From Cellulomonas fimi (GTDB lineage Bacteria; Actinomycetota; Actinomycetes; Actinomycetales; Cellulomonadaceae), in contig NZ_CP110680.1 in NCBI RefSeq assembly GCF_028583725.1, positions 4,278,001 through 4,342,000 of the forward strand: a stretch of 64,000 bases of DNA, in the 5' to 3' direction. A program made the translations under genes and the position numbers. The notes under the pieces were generated by a model. It was not told where the DNA came from. It was given only the letters and a program-made list of their open reading frames with translations, and searched no databases. Shown here in pieces: positions 29,047 to 38,269 of the stretch (positions are counted from its first letter, which is position 1; each line of letters opens with the position of its first letter).

Positions 29047-30990
29047 GTGCTGCCCACCCCGAACCTCGACGACCGCCGGTTCCAGGACCTCGTCGACGAC
29101 GCGAAGCGCATGGTGCAGCGGCGCTGCCCGGAGTGGACCGACCACAACGTGTCCGACCCGGGCGTGACGCTCATCGAGACGGTCGCGTTCATGGCGGACG
29201 AGCTGTTCTACCGGCTCAACCGCGTGCCCGACCGGCTGTACGTCGCGTTCCTCGACCTGCTGGGCGTCACGCTGCACCCGGCCGGCGCGGCGACCGTCGA
29301 CGTGACGATGTGGCTGTCCGCGCCGCAGCCGGAGACGGTCGTCGTGCCCGAGGGCACCGAGTCCGCGACCCAGCGCGCCGAGGGCGAGGAGCCCGTCGTG
29401 TTCGCGACGACCGCCGAGCTGCGCATCCCCCCGCGGTCGCTCACGCACGTGCTGACCCAGCGCCCCGGCGGCGAGCCCGTCCCGCACGACGAGCAGCTGT
29501 CGTTCCGCGAGCCGTTCCCCGTGTTCGCCGACGTCCCGCAGCTCGACGACGTGCTGCTGCTCGGCCTCGACGACGCGGCCCCGTCGTGCGTCGTCGTCCT
29601 GCGCTTCGACTCCGACGTGCAGGGCGTGGGCGTCGACCCCCGGCACCCGCCGATCGTCTGGGAGGCGTGGGACGGGCGCGCGTGGGTGTCGTGCGACGTG
29701 GACAGCGACGGCACGGGCGGCCTCAACCGTCCCGGCGACGTCGTGCTGCACGTCCCGCCGACCCACACCGCGCACGTGCTCGCCGACCGCCGCGCGGGCT
29801 GGCTGCGCTGCCGGGTCGTCCCGCCCGACACCGACTACACGGGCTACTCCGCGTCGCCGACGGTGCGTGAGGCGAGCGCGTTCACGATCGGCGGGACCGT
29901 CGCGGCCGTGCACGCGGCGACCGTCGAGGACGAGGTCGTCGGGCTGTCCGAGGGGACGTACGCGCAGGTCTTCCCGCTCGAGCACGGGCCCGTCGTCGCG
30001 GGCCCGCCCCTGACCCTGGAGGTCGCCGCCGGGCCCGGCTGGGACACGTGGACCGAGGTCACGTCGTTCGCGGGGCACGGGCCCGACGACCAGGTGTTCC
30101 TCGTCGACCGCGCCGCCGGCGCGCTGCACCTCGCCCCCGCCGTCCGGGAGGCCGACGGCACCCTCCGCGCGTACGGCGCCGTCCCGCCGAAGGGCGCCCC
30201 GATGCGCCTGCCCCGCTACCGCACCGGTGGCGGGCCCGACGGGAACGTCGCGCCCGGGACCATCCAGGTGCTGCGCGGTGCCGTGCCGTTCGTCGACCGT
30301 GTGTCCAACCGTCGCGCCGCCGTCGGCGGGGTCGCCGCGGAGACCGTCGACGAGGCGAAGGAGCGCGGGCCGCTCGCGCTGCGCGTCCGCGACCGGGCCG
30401 TCACGACCGAGGACTACGAGGAGATCGCCCGCGACGCGACCACCGGCGTCGCCCGCGTCCGGGCCGTGGCCGCGGGCGACGGTGCCGACGCCGGGGCGGT
30501 GCGCGTGCTCGTCGTGCCGACCGCCGTCCCCGACGCCGCCGGGATGCTGCGGTTCGAGGACCTCGTCCCGCCCGCGGAGACGCTCGCCGCGATCGCCGAC
30601 CACCTCGACGACCGCCGGCCCGTCGGCGCGCGCGTGCTCGTCGAGCCGCCGTTCTACCAGGGCGTCACCGTCGTCGCGCGCCTGTCCCCCCGCCCCCGGG
30701 CCGACGTGGCGCTCCTCGCAACCGAGGCCGAGCGTGCGCTCTACCGGTACTTCGACCCGCTCACCGGCGGGCCCGACGGCGACGGCTGGCCGTTCGGCCG
30801 GCCCGTCCAGGCCGGCGAGGTCTACGCCGTCCTGCAACGGCTGTCCGGCACCGAGCTCGTCGAGGACGTCAAGCTGTTCGCCGCCGACCCCATCACGGGC
30901 CGACGCGGCGAGGCCGTCCAGCGCATCGACCTCGACAAGCACGCGCTCGTCTTCTCCTTCCGGCACCAGGTGAGGGTGGCGAAGCACTGA
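29047..30990 (+). CDS. Baseplate J-like wedge protein (Afp11/gp6-like)
   Basis: This 647-residue baseplate component has PNLDDRRFQDLVDDAKRM at the start, SDPGVTLIETVAFMADELFYRLN near residue 40, and the gpJ-type core RDRAVTTEDYEEIARDATTGVARVRAVA near residue 450. I chose GTG 29047 because GGAGG lies 9 nt upstream; GTG 29038 would leave only 1 nt between ribosome site and start. The middle domain (residues about 100-330) has several beta-sandwich-like stretches. The stop overlaps the next ATG by 1 nt. Confidence 0.92.
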   Translation: MLPTPNLDDRRFQDLVDDAKRMVQRRCPEWTDHNVSDPGVTLIETVAFMADELFYRLNRVPDRLYVAFLDLLGVTLHPAGAATVDVTMWLSAPQPETVVVPEGTESATQRAEGEEPVVFATTAELRIPPRSLTHVLTQRPGGEPVPHDEQLSFREPFPVFADVPQLDDVLLLGLDDAAPSCVVVLRFDSDVQGVGVDPRHPPIVWEAWDGRAWVSCDVDSDGTGGLNRPGDVVLHVPPTHTAHVLADRRAGWLRCRVVPPDTDYTGYSASPTVREASAFTIGGTVAAVHAATVEDEVVGLSEGTYAQVFPLEHGPVVAGPPLTLEVAAGPGWDTWTEVTSFAGHGPDDQVFLVDRAAGALHLAPAVREADGTLRAYGAVPPKGAPMRLPRYRTGGGPDGNVAPGTIQVLRGAVPFVDRVSNRRAAVGGVAAETVDEAKERGPLALRVRDRAVTTEDYEEIARDATTGVARVRAVAAGDGADAGAVRVLVVPTAVPDAAGMLRFEDLVPPAETLAAIADHLDDRRPVGARVLVEPPFYQGVTVVARLSPRPRADVALLATEAERALYRYFDPLTGGPDGDGWPFGRPVQAGEVYAVLQRLSGTELVEDVKLFAADPITGRRGEAVQRIDLDKHALVFSFRHQVRVAKH

Positions 30991-31547
30991 TGCCCGACGT
31001 GCGCGGCCGGCGCGGCATGGTCGACGGGCTCACGACGCCCGTCCCCCTCGGCACCCGCCTGCCCGCCGTGCTGCAGGAGGACGAGTTCCTGCTGCGGTTC
31101 GTCGCCGCGATCGACGACACCTTCGCGCCCGTCCACCTCACGCTCGACGCGCTCGCCGCCTACGTCGACCCGTACCTCGCGCCCGCCGACTTCCTGGAGT
31201 GGCTGTGCGCCTGGGTCGGCATCGAGCCCGACCAGACGTGGAGCGTCGAGCGGCGACGCGAGGTCGTCGCGCACGCGTCCGCCGTGCACCGCTGGCGCGG
31301 CACCGCACGGGGCGTCGCCGAGGCCGTGCGGCTCGTCGTCGACGGCGACGTCGAGGTGACGGACACCGGCGCCGCCGGCTGGTCCGCGACCCCGGGCGGC
31401 CCCGTGCCCGGCGAGCCCGTGCCCGGCCTGCTCGTCCGTGTCCGCGCGAGCGGTCCCGTCGACCGGCGGCGCGTCGAGCGAGTCGTCGGCGCCGTCACCG
31501 CCGCGCACGTGCCCTTCACGCTCGACCTGGAGGAGGAGACCTCATGA
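30990..31547 (+). CDS. Phage tail protein I-like baseplate protein (gpI/Afp12-like)
   Basis: This 185-residue protein has the gpI pattern: PLGTRLPAVLQEDEFLLRFVAAIDD, YLAPADFLEWLCAWVGIEPDQTW and HRWRGTARGVAEAVRLVV. It completes the inner baseplate set with gp25 and gpJ. The gene for a cell-binding tail fibre (Afp13-like) normally found after it is missing; instead a membrane-spanning protein follows, overlapping by ATGA. Confidence 0.9.
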   Translation: MPDVRGRRGMVDGLTTPVPLGTRLPAVLQEDEFLLRFVAAIDDTFAPVHLTLDALAAYVDPYLAPADFLEWLCAWVGIEPDQTWSVERRREVVAHASAVHRWRGTARGVAEAVRLVVDGDVEVTDTGAAGWSATPGGPVPGEPVPGLLVRVRASGPVDRRRVERVVGAVTAAHVPFTLDLEEETS

Positions 31548-33175
31548 TCGTGTGCCCGTCGTGCGGCAGCCGGAACGAGGACGACGAGCAGTTCTGCGGC
31601 GAGTGCGGCAACTACCTCGACTGGGACGAGGTCCAGGTCGTCGAGGAGCCGGCCGCCGTCGCGGCCCCCGCACCCGCCGCGTCGTCGGTCGCCGGAACCG
31701 CACCGGCCCCCGCGCCCGCTCCCCTCGCCGAGCCGGCGCCCGCGGACCCCGGTCCACGCGTCGAGCGGGCACCCGACGCCGGCCCGAGCACGCGCGAGGT
31801 GCCGTCGCCGCGCACCACGGCACGCCACCAGACCGCGACCGACGGACTCCCGCCGGCACCGAGCACCGCGTCGGTACCTGCCGCGAGCGACGACGCATCC
31901 GACCCGGCCGTCGCCGCAGCCGCCGCCCCCGACACCGAGCAGGACGTCGCCGAGCGCGCCGCTGCCGCCGAGCGCGACGCCGAGGCACGGGCCGCGGCCG
32001 AGCGCGCCGCAGCCGACCAGGCCGCGGCCGAACGCGCGACCGCCGAACGCCGCGCCGCGGAGCGGGAGGCCGCGGACCGCGCGGCCGCCGAGAAGGCCGC
32101 CGCGCAGAAGGCCGCCCGCGACGAGGAGGCCGCCCGTCAGGCCGCCGCCGACGCCGCCGCCGCGCAGCAGGCCGCCGAGGCGCGCGCCGCCGCGGACAAG
32201 GCCGCGGCGGAGAAGGCCGCCGCCGAGCGCGAGGCCGAGATCAAGGCCGCCGAGGAGAAGGCCGCGCAGGAGCGTGCCGCGCGGACCGCCGCGGCGGCCG
32301 CCCTCGTCGCACCCCCGCCCCCGGCCCGCCCGGCCGCTCCCGTCGCCGCCCAGCAGCCGGCGGCCGTCAGGCCGGGGACGCCGCAGGCGCCGCGCAAGCC
32401 CCGCCCCGCCCCGAAGGCCGACGACGCCCCGCCCGCGCCGGGCGACCTCGTCTGCGGCCACTGCGGCGCGGGCAACGCGCCCACCCGCAAGTTCTGCCGC
32501 CGCTGCGGCACGAGCCTCGCCGACGCGCCCGTCGCGCAGCGCCGGTCGTGGTGGAGCCGGCTGTGGCGCCCCGACCCGAAGGCCGCACGCGCCGCCGGCT
32601 ACCGGCCCCCGCGCCGGCGACGGTTCCCGACGCGGCCCGTCGTCGCGATCGTCGTCATCGGCGCGATCGTCGCCGCCGTGCTCGCGTTCCGCCCCGAGAT
32701 CGACCGGGCCCGCATCTCGCTGCTCGACCGGTTCCAGGGGAACACCGCGGTGAACCCCACCCAGATCGCCGCGTCGAGCGAGCTCCCCGAGCGGCCCGCC
32801 GCGCAGATCCGCGACGGTGCGACGAACCTCGCGTGGTCGCCCGCGGTACCCGGCGACGGCGTCGGGCAGTTCGTCGACATGGCGTTCGCGCAGCCGTTCC
32901 GGCTGACCCGCGTGCTCGTCATCCCCGGGGCGTCGGACGTCGAGAAGGACTTCCTCGAGGGGTCGAGCCCGCGCGTCCTCACGCTCACGGCGACCACGTC
33001 GGCCGGCACGCAGCAGACCGTCGACCTGCCGCTCGCCGACCGTGTCGGCCTGCAGTCCGTCGCGACCTCGATCGACGACGTCGTGGCGGTCCGACTGACG
33101 ATCAGCTCCACGTACCGCGCGACGCCCGAGACCCACGTGGCGATCGCGGAGGTGGAGTTCCGCGGGCGGTCGTGA
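31544..33175 (+). CDS. Zinc-ribbon, coiled-coil, single-TM protein; CIS membrane-adaptor candidate (CisA-like)
   Basis: This 543-residue protein has an N-terminal zinc ribbon (CPSCGSRNEDDEQFCGECG, residues 4-22) and an acidic Pro-rich linker. A long Ala/Glu/Lys/Arg heptad region follows (about 140-250). A second ribbon is at 303-321 (CGHCGAGNAPTRKFCRRCG), then a basic patch (RRRRFPTRP) and one TM helix near 363-382 (VVAIVVIGAIVAAVLAF). The C-terminal 150 residues form a discoidin-like beta domain (QIRDGATNLAWSP, FRLTRVLVIPG, THVAIAEVEFRG). Positive-inside rules place the ribbons in the cytoplasm and the discoidin domain outside. From memory, Streptomyces CIS clusters carry a membrane adaptor of similar layout (CisA). 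Its 3' end overlaps the convergent regulator by 74 bp. Confidence 0.75.
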   Translation: MIVCPSCGSRNEDDEQFCGECGNYLDWDEVQVVEEPAAVAAPAPAASSVAGTAPAPAPAPLAEPAPADPGPRVERAPDAGPSTREVPSPRTTARHQTATDGLPPAPSTASVPAASDDASDPAVAAAAAPDTEQDVAERAAAAERDAEARAAAERAAADQAAAERATAERRAAEREAADRAAAEKAAAQKAARDEEAARQAAADAAAAQQAAEARAAADKAAAEKAAAEREAEIKAAEEKAAQERAARTAAAAALVAPPPPARPAAPVAAQQPAAVRPGTPQAPRKPRPAPKADDAPPAPGDLVCGHCGAGNAPTRKFCRRCGTSLADAPVAQRRSWWSRLWRPDPKAARAAGYRPPRRRRFPTRPVVAIVVIGAIVAAVLAFRPEIDRARISLLDRFQGNTAVNPTQIAASSELPERPAAQIRDGATNLAWSPAVPGDGVGQFVDMAFAQPFRLTRVLVIPGASDVEKDFLEGSSPRVLTLTATTSAGTQQTVDLPLADRVGLQSVATSIDDVVAVRLTISSTYRATPETHVAIAEVEFRGRS

Positions 33176-35876
33176 CCGCCGGACCGGTCGGCCCCACGGG
33201 GCCGCGCAGGGGCGTCGGGACGACGCCGACCGCCACGGCGGCGGGCTCGTCGCCCACGGCCACCCCGAGCGTGTCGAGCATCGCGCGGTAGCCCTGCGTC
33301 GCCCGGTGCGCGGCGGCCGCGTCGCCCGCCGCGGTGAACGCCGTGACGAGGAGCCGCCACGCGTGGTCGCGGCACTCGTCGAGCCGGATGGCCCGCGTCG
33401 CGGCGGCGACGGCACGGTCGAACCGCCCGTGATCGACCTCGAGCTCGGCGAGCTCCACCGCCGCGTCGGCCGCCGTCAGACGCAGCCGCTCGCGCTCCCC
33501 CACGACCCACTCGGCGGGACCGTCCTCCGGCAGCAGGTCGCCCGTGTACAGGTCGACGGCCCGCCCGAGCTCGTGGCGCGCCCCGGCGTGGTCACCCACC
33601 GCGCGTCGGCGACGCCCCTCGCGCACCGCGCGGTCGAGCTGCGCCACGTCGCTCGTCGACCCGGGCCGCAGCACGAGCGTGTACGTCTCGCCGTCCCGCA
33701 CGAGCAGTCGGCTGCTGCGCGTCGGCACGCCCGGCTCGAGCGCACGCCGCACGGCCGACAGGCTCACGTGCAGGTTGTGCAGCGCCGCCCGGGGGTCGAG
33801 GTCGCCCCACAGCGCCTCCGCGAGCTGCTCGCGGTGCACGGGCCGCCCCGCGTGCAGCGCGAGCACCCGCAGCGCGGCGCGGGCGCGCGGGCGCACGCCC
33901 GACAGGTCGGCGTCGACGCCGTCGACGCGCAGCCGGAACTCGCCGAGGCAGCGCACGTCGAGCAGCGGCACGCCACCCCAGACCGGGTCGTCGACGGCCC
34001 GCGGACGCGTGCCGGGTGTGCCGGGGCTCGTCGCGTCGAGCACGGCCCACGGGCGCACGTCGACGCCGTGGTCCTCGGCCGTCGCGACCGCGAACGCCCG
34101 CAGCTCCGCGCCCCCGTCGGGATCGGTCGCGGCCAGCGCCGCGTACGCGTACGCGAGCGCGCCCGGCGACCCCGCGGTGCGCGCGACGGCCTCGGCGGTC
34201 CGCGCGTCCTCGCGCGCCTCGGGGAGCTGCTGCGCGGCCGAGGCGAGCGCCCGGCACGCCGTCATCCACGCCGCCGGGACCGCCGCGTCGAGATCGCGCC
34301 ACCGCCGGTCGAGGTCGTCCCACACGTCCGTCTCGGCGGACCCCGCGGTCATCGCCGCGAGCGCCGCCCACGTCAGCACGAGCGCGGCCCCCCACGGGTC
34401 GCCGGACCGCTCGGCGCGCGCCGCGATCGCCGCCGCCTCCGCGCGGGCCGTGCGGGTGCCGTCGGCGCCGACCACCAGACCGTGCGCGAGCCGCGCCAGC
34501 CACGGCAGGCCGTGCGCCCGCGCGGCCGTGTGCACCCGGTCGAGCGTCGTGAGCGTCCGGCCCGGCGACCCGACCGTGAGCACGGCGTCCGCGAGCGCGG
34601 CACCCAGCGCGAGCGCGGGCGGCGCGTCGGGGTCGGCGGCGGCGCGGCGCAGCGCGTCCCGGCCGGACCGCTGCGCCCCCGCGAGCACCAGGCACAGGCC
34701 CTCCGCGAGCGCACGGTCCGCGCCCGTGAGCGCGGCGGCCGACCGCGCGCCCGCGAACGGGTCCCGGTGCGTCGCGGCACGGACGACCGACGCCCACGTG
34801 CGCAGGGCCGTGGACGTCCAGTCGGTGTCGTACCCGCGCGGTGGTGGCGTCGCCGGCGGCTCGTCGCGGCGGGCGACGAGCACCGCCCGCTCGCGCCACG
34901 CGCGCGTCGCCGCCGGGCCCAGGTGCTCGGCGTGCGCGGCGCGCAGGTGCCGGCGCAGCACACGTGGCAGGCGGTACCGGACGCCGTCGTCGGTCCGCGC
35001 GAGCGACCACCGGCGGTCCAGGGCCCGCAGCACGCCGGCAGCGCCGTCGGCGGTCGGGGTCTCGCCCCCGACGAGGTCCGCGACGCGGCGCGCGGTCAGG
35101 TCGTCGAACGCCGAGCCCCAGTGCAGGACGTCGAGCTGGCCGCGGTCGAGCGGCGCGAGCACCTCGTCGACCAGGTAGTCGCGCACGTACCCGGTGTCGG
35201 TGGGGAGGCCGCGCACCGCGCGGCGGCGGTCCGCCGGGAGCAGGCCCGACGTCGACCGGTGGAACAGGTGGACGGCGGCCGCCCAGCCCTCGGTCTCGTC
35301 CGTCAGCAGCTCCACGTCGTCGAGCGCGAGCGGGTGCCCGTACACCTCGCGGAACAGCCGGTCGACCTCCCAGACGCGCAGGCGCAGGTCGTCCGCGTCG
35401 AGCACCGTCGGCGGCGGGAACTCCGACCGGGCGAGGCTGAACGCGGGCCGCCGCACCGTCCCGAGCAGCACGTGCACGTCGGGCGTCGACGACAGCAGCA
35501 GCCGTTCCAGGTCGTCCTCCACCCGGCCGACGAGCAGCTCGTGCGCGTCGTCGAGGACCAGGAGCGTCGGCGCGCCGCGCGCGAGGACCGTCCGCCCGAC
35601 CTCGTCGGGCGCGAGCACCTCGGTGCGCGCCCCGGACCGCACCGCGACCCCCGCGGGCGTGCAGCGCCCCCACACCACCGGCAGCCGGCTCGACCGCGCC
35701 CACTGCCGCATCACGGTCGTCTTGCCGGAGCCGCGCGGGCCCACGACGAGACCGCACCGCGTGGTCAGGACGTCGTCCAGCCGGTGCATCAGCGCACGCC
35801 TGACCACGCCTCGCCCGGCGGCAGGGACGCACGCGTCCAGCGCCGGGACGGCGACGGCATCGCGCCCTCGCGACAT
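33102..35876 (-). CDS. MalT-like ATPase regulator with C-terminal BTAD (SARP-type) domain
   Basis: This 924-residue regulator starts at the ATG after a GGGGGG ribosome site. Residues about 20-330 are a STAND-type NTPase with Walker A GPRGSGKT (46-53) and Walker B LLVLDDAHELLV, followed by a helical TPR-like middle. From about residue 637 comes a winged-helix DNA-binding domain (LLDVRCLGEFRLRVDG, RPVHREQLAEALWGDL, HNLHVSLSAVRRALEPG) and then a BTAD domain (DLYTGDLLPEDGPAEW, RAIRLDECRDHAWRLL). The usual SARP order is reversed: the DNA-binding part is C-terminal. It converges on and overlaps the adaptor gene, so antisense effects are possible. A role in controlling the CIS is inferred from position only. 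Confidence 0.8.
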   Translation of the reverse strand: MSRGRDAVAVPALDACVPAAGRGVVRRALMHRLDDVLTTRCGLVVGPRGSGKTTVMRQWARSSRLPVVWGRCTPAGVAVRSGARTEVLAPDEVGRTVLARGAPTLLVLDDAHELLVGRVEDDLERLLLSSTPDVHVLLGTVRRPAFSLARSEFPPPTVLDADDLRLRVWEVDRLFREVYGHPLALDDVELLTDETEGWAAAVHLFHRSTSGLLPADRRRAVRGLPTDTGYVRDYLVDEVLAPLDRGQLDVLHWGSAFDDLTARRVADLVGGETPTADGAAGVLRALDRRWSLARTDDGVRYRLPRVLRRHLRAAHAEHLGPAATRAWRERAVLVARRDEPPATPPPRGYDTDWTSTALRTWASVVRAATHRDPFAGARSAAALTGADRALAEGLCLVLAGAQRSGRDALRRAAADPDAPPALALGAALADAVLTVGSPGRTLTTLDRVHTAARAHGLPWLARLAHGLVVGADGTRTARAEAAAIAARAERSGDPWGAALVLTWAALAAMTAGSAETDVWDDLDRRWRDLDAAVPAAWMTACRALASAAQQLPEAREDARTAEAVARTAGSPGALAYAYAALAATDPDGGAELRAFAVATAEDHGVDVRPWAVLDATSPGTPGTRPRAVDDPVWGGVPLLDVRCLGEFRLRVDGVDADLSGVRPRARAALRVLALHAGRPVHREQLAEALWGDLDPRAALHNLHVSLSAVRRALEPGVPTRSSRLLVRDGETYTLVLRPGSTSDVAQLDRAVREGRRRRAVGDHAGARHELGRAVDLYTGDLLPEDGPAEWVVGERERLRLTAADAAVELAELEVDHGRFDRAVAAATRAIRLDECRDHAWRLLVTAFTAAGDAAAAHRATQGYRAMLDTLGVAVGDEPAAVAVGVVPTPLRGPVGPTGPAVTTARGTPPPRSPRGSRASRGTWS

Positions 35877-35956
35877 CGAGCCCCCCGGACCCCCTTGGGT
35901 GCCGGGCAGCCCCCGTCGCCGGCACCTCTCCGGCGATCCTCGCAAAGTCATCAGCC

Positions 35957-35991
35957 CGATAACAGGGCGATACCGGGCGAAATACTGCGAT
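35957..35991. promoter_or_regulatory. Helically phased direct repeats upstream of the BTAD regulator
   Basis: The tetramer CGAT (once CGAA) starts at 35957, 35968, 35978 and 35988, in contexts CCCGATAAC, GGCGATACC, GGCGAAATA and TGCGATACG. Spacing of 10-11 bp puts the copies on one face of the helix, as in SARP-type operators. The block lies 81-115 bp before the regulator start, so it may be its own operator. Confidence 0.45.
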
Positions 35992-36027
35992 ACGGGATGG
36001 GCACTCCCCGTCGCCCGGTGCGGCGCG

Positions 36028-36771
36028 TCAGACCTCGGGCGCGACCAGGTCGGCGAGGAGCACGGCGACACGTCGCTGCTCGAGCGTCGGGCGGGCGATC
36101 CGGGTCGACGCCGTGATCAGGAAGCACCCCGCGGTCGACTCGCGCGTCCGCACCTCGAGCGTGATCGTGTCGTCGGTCGGCAGCCCGTGCCGCTCCACGT
36201 CGAAGGGACGCCCGTCGCGGGTGACGGTGCCGTCGTGCCGCAGGGTGGTCGCGGACGGCGGGAGGGGCTCCGAGCGCGCCCGGAACCGGCAGCCGTCCGC
36301 ACCGAGCAGGTCCGTCATCCGGTGCGCGACGTCGTCGAGGAGCGCCGCGGTCGGCCCGGACCGGAGCGCGGCCACGTCCGTGACGGTGAGGACGCCGTCG
36401 AGGTAGCCCGCGCGTCGACTCGCCCGCGCCTCCTGCCGTCGGCCCCACAGCGCCAGCTCCGAGACGGCGACCCCGACGACGAGCAGCAGGATCGCCACCG
36501 TGACGTCCTCGGCCGACGTGATCGCCAGGCTGGTGTACGGCTCCGTCAGGAAGTAGTCGAACCACAGACCCGCGGAGAGGGCGGCCCCGACCCCCGCGGC
36601 GCGGGAACCCGTCGCGGCTGCTGCGACCACGACGAGGACGAGCACGAGGACGGCCGTGCTCGGCGCGACCTGCTCGCGCAGCGCCCCCATGGCCGCCGCC
36701 GCGACGAGCGGTGCCGTCACCGCGTACGCGAAGACCACCCAGCGGTGCGACTCGATCACGGCCCAAGTCAT
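36028..36771 (-). CDS. DUF4118 (KdpD-like sensor) membrane protein without kinase domain
   Basis: This 247-residue protein has four hydrophobic segments in the first 105 residues (FAYAVTAPLVAAAAMGAL; TAVLVLVLVVVAAAATG; VGAALSAGLWFDYFLTEPY; VTVAILLLVVGVAVSELALW). The FDYFLTEPY motif is typical of DUF4118, the KdpD membrane sensor. The C-terminal 130 residues resemble a small GAF-like domain rather than a histidine kinase, so signal output is unclear. It is a free-standing gene; start at ATG 36769-36771. Confidence 0.75.
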   Translation of the reverse strand: MTWAVIESHRWVVFAYAVTAPLVAAAAMGALREQVAPSTAVLVLVLVVVAAAATGSRAAGVGAALSAGLWFDYFLTEPYTSLAITSAEDVTVAILLLVVGVAVSELALWGRRQEARASRRAGYLDGVLTVTDVAALRSGPTAALLDDVAHRMTDLLGADGCRFRARSEPLPPSATTLRHDGTVTRDGRPFDVERHGLPTDDTITLEVRTRESTAGCFLITASTRIARPTLEQRRVAVLLADLVAPEV

Positions 36772-37006
36772 CGTCTGTCAGCCTCCCGTCTCGAGCGCGA
36801 CACCGACGCGCCCGGCCGACTCGTCGGTGCGCGCATGTGTCGTCGAGGCCAGCATCCGCGCGACGCCGGACGGCGGTGCTCGCCCTGACGGCTTCCGTAC
36901 GACCGCCACCGGGATCCTGACGCTCCCCTGCCGCCCCGGCGCGCGGGCCGGCGCGACCCGACGTAGCGTGACGCGTCCCCGACGCACACGGAGCGTGGTC
37001 CCGATC

Positions 37007-38200
37007 GTGACCGGTCCCCATCACCACGACGTTCTCGTGATCGGCGGCGGCAACGCCGGCCTCTCGCTCGCGGCGAAGCTCCGCCGCGACGGCTGCCGCG
37101 ACGTCGCTGTCGTCGAGCCGAAGGACGTCCACGAGTACCGCCCGCTGCTGTCCTACGTCGCCGGCGGCATGGCGACGCTCGACGACCTGCGACGACCGCA
37201 GACCGACGCGATGCCGCCCGGGGTGCGGTGGTACCGGGACGCGGTCACGGCGGTCGACCCGGCGCGGTCGGCGGTCCGCCTCGCGAGCGGCGGCGAGCTC
37301 ACGTACACCGACCTCGCGGTGTGCCCCGGCTCGCAGGTGGACTGGGACGCGATCCCGGGCGCGCAGGACGCCGTGCGCACCGGGTCCGCGTCGACCAGCT
37401 ACCTGCCCGAGCACGCGCCCGCGGCCTGGGAGCTGCTGTCGTCGCTCACGTCGGGGACGGCGGTGTTCGCGATCTCCGACCGCCACGTCCCGTGCGCCCC
37501 GGTGGGCCTCAAGCCGCTGTTCCTGGCCGCCGACCACTGGCGCCGGGCGGGGGTCCTCGACGGGATCCGGGTCGAGCTGCTGCTCGAGGGCGACCGGCTG
37601 GTCGACCTCCCGGAGTCCGACCGTGAGCTGCGGGCGGCAGCGGCCGGGTACGGCGTGCACGTCCGGACGTCGACCGCGGTCGAGCACGTCGACGGGACCG
37701 CCCGACGTCTCCGGCTCCGGACCCCGGGCGGCACCGACGACCTCGCGTACGACGCCCTTTTCCTCGCGCCGCCGCACCGCGCGCCGCAGTGGCTGGCGTC
37801 GAGCGGGCTGACCTCGTCGAGCAGCGACGGGTTCCTCGCGGTCGACCCGCGGACGCTGCAGCACCCCGACCACTCGACCGTCTGGGGTCTGGGCGACGCG
37901 GCCGAGGTCGACGCCCTCCCCTCGGGCGGTGCGCTGCGCAAGCAGGTCCCGGTCGTCGCGCACAACATCGCCGCCCGGCGGACGGGCGCGACCATGCGGC
38001 ACTACGACGGGTACTCGGTCGCTCCCGTGACGACGTCCCGCGGCCGGCTGCTGCTCGCGGAGTTCGACCGTCGGCGCCGCCCCGAGCCGACCGTCCGCGT
38101 GCCCGACCTGGCGCGGCCCCGCCGCAGCCTCCTGATCTTCGACCGGTACCTCGAACCGCCGATCTACTGGCGGCGGCTGCTGCGCGGCAAGGTGTCCTGA
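37007..38200 (+). CDS. FAD-dependent oxidoreductase, sulfide:quinone oxidoreductase-like
   Basis: This 397-residue flavoprotein has the N-terminal dinucleotide fold VLVIGGGNAGLSLAAKLRR, with VEPKDVHEYRPLLSYVAGG after it. A second nucleotide segment lies near VELLLEGDRLV, and the late FAD motif is VWGLGDAAEVDALPSGGALRKQ. This is the SQR/NDH-2 class. A Cys in HVPCAPVGLK matches one SQR redox cysteine, but the C-terminal partner is not seen, so sulfide use is doubtful. A GTG at 36995 is an alternative start; GGAG at 36990 fits neither perfectly. The C-terminal YLEPPIYWRRLLRGK may contact the membrane. The 235-bp gap before it shows nothing clear. Confidence 0.8.
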   Translation: MTGPHHHDVLVIGGGNAGLSLAAKLRRDGCRDVAVVEPKDVHEYRPLLSYVAGGMATLDDLRRPQTDAMPPGVRWYRDAVTAVDPARSAVRLASGGELTYTDLAVCPGSQVDWDAIPGAQDAVRTGSASTSYLPEHAPAAWELLSSLTSGTAVFAISDRHVPCAPVGLKPLFLAADHWRRAGVLDGIRVELLLEGDRLVDLPESDRELRAAAAGYGVHVRTSTAVEHVDGTARRLRLRTPGGTDDLAYDALFLAPPHRAPQWLASSGLTSSSSDGFLAVDPRTLQHPDHSTVWGLGDAAEVDALPSGGALRKQVPVVAHNIAARRTGATMRHYDGYSVAPVTTSRGRLLLAEFDRRRRPEPTVRVPDLARPRRSLLIFDRYLEPPIYWRRLLRGKVS

Positions 38201-38269
38201 GCGACGCGGACGCCGCTCCCGACCGGTGTGACCGGGGCCCGCGTCATGCGCCCGCCGGGACGGGTGCGG

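Noticed and set aside
16342..33175. Type VI secretion system
   Set aside because: No TssJ, TssL, TssM or ClpV gene is present; sheath and baseplate genes follow the Afp/PVC order.
37007..38200. Sulfide:quinone oxidoreductase as a firm function
   Set aside because: Only one of the redox cysteines is evident, so only the broader flavoprotein class is supported.
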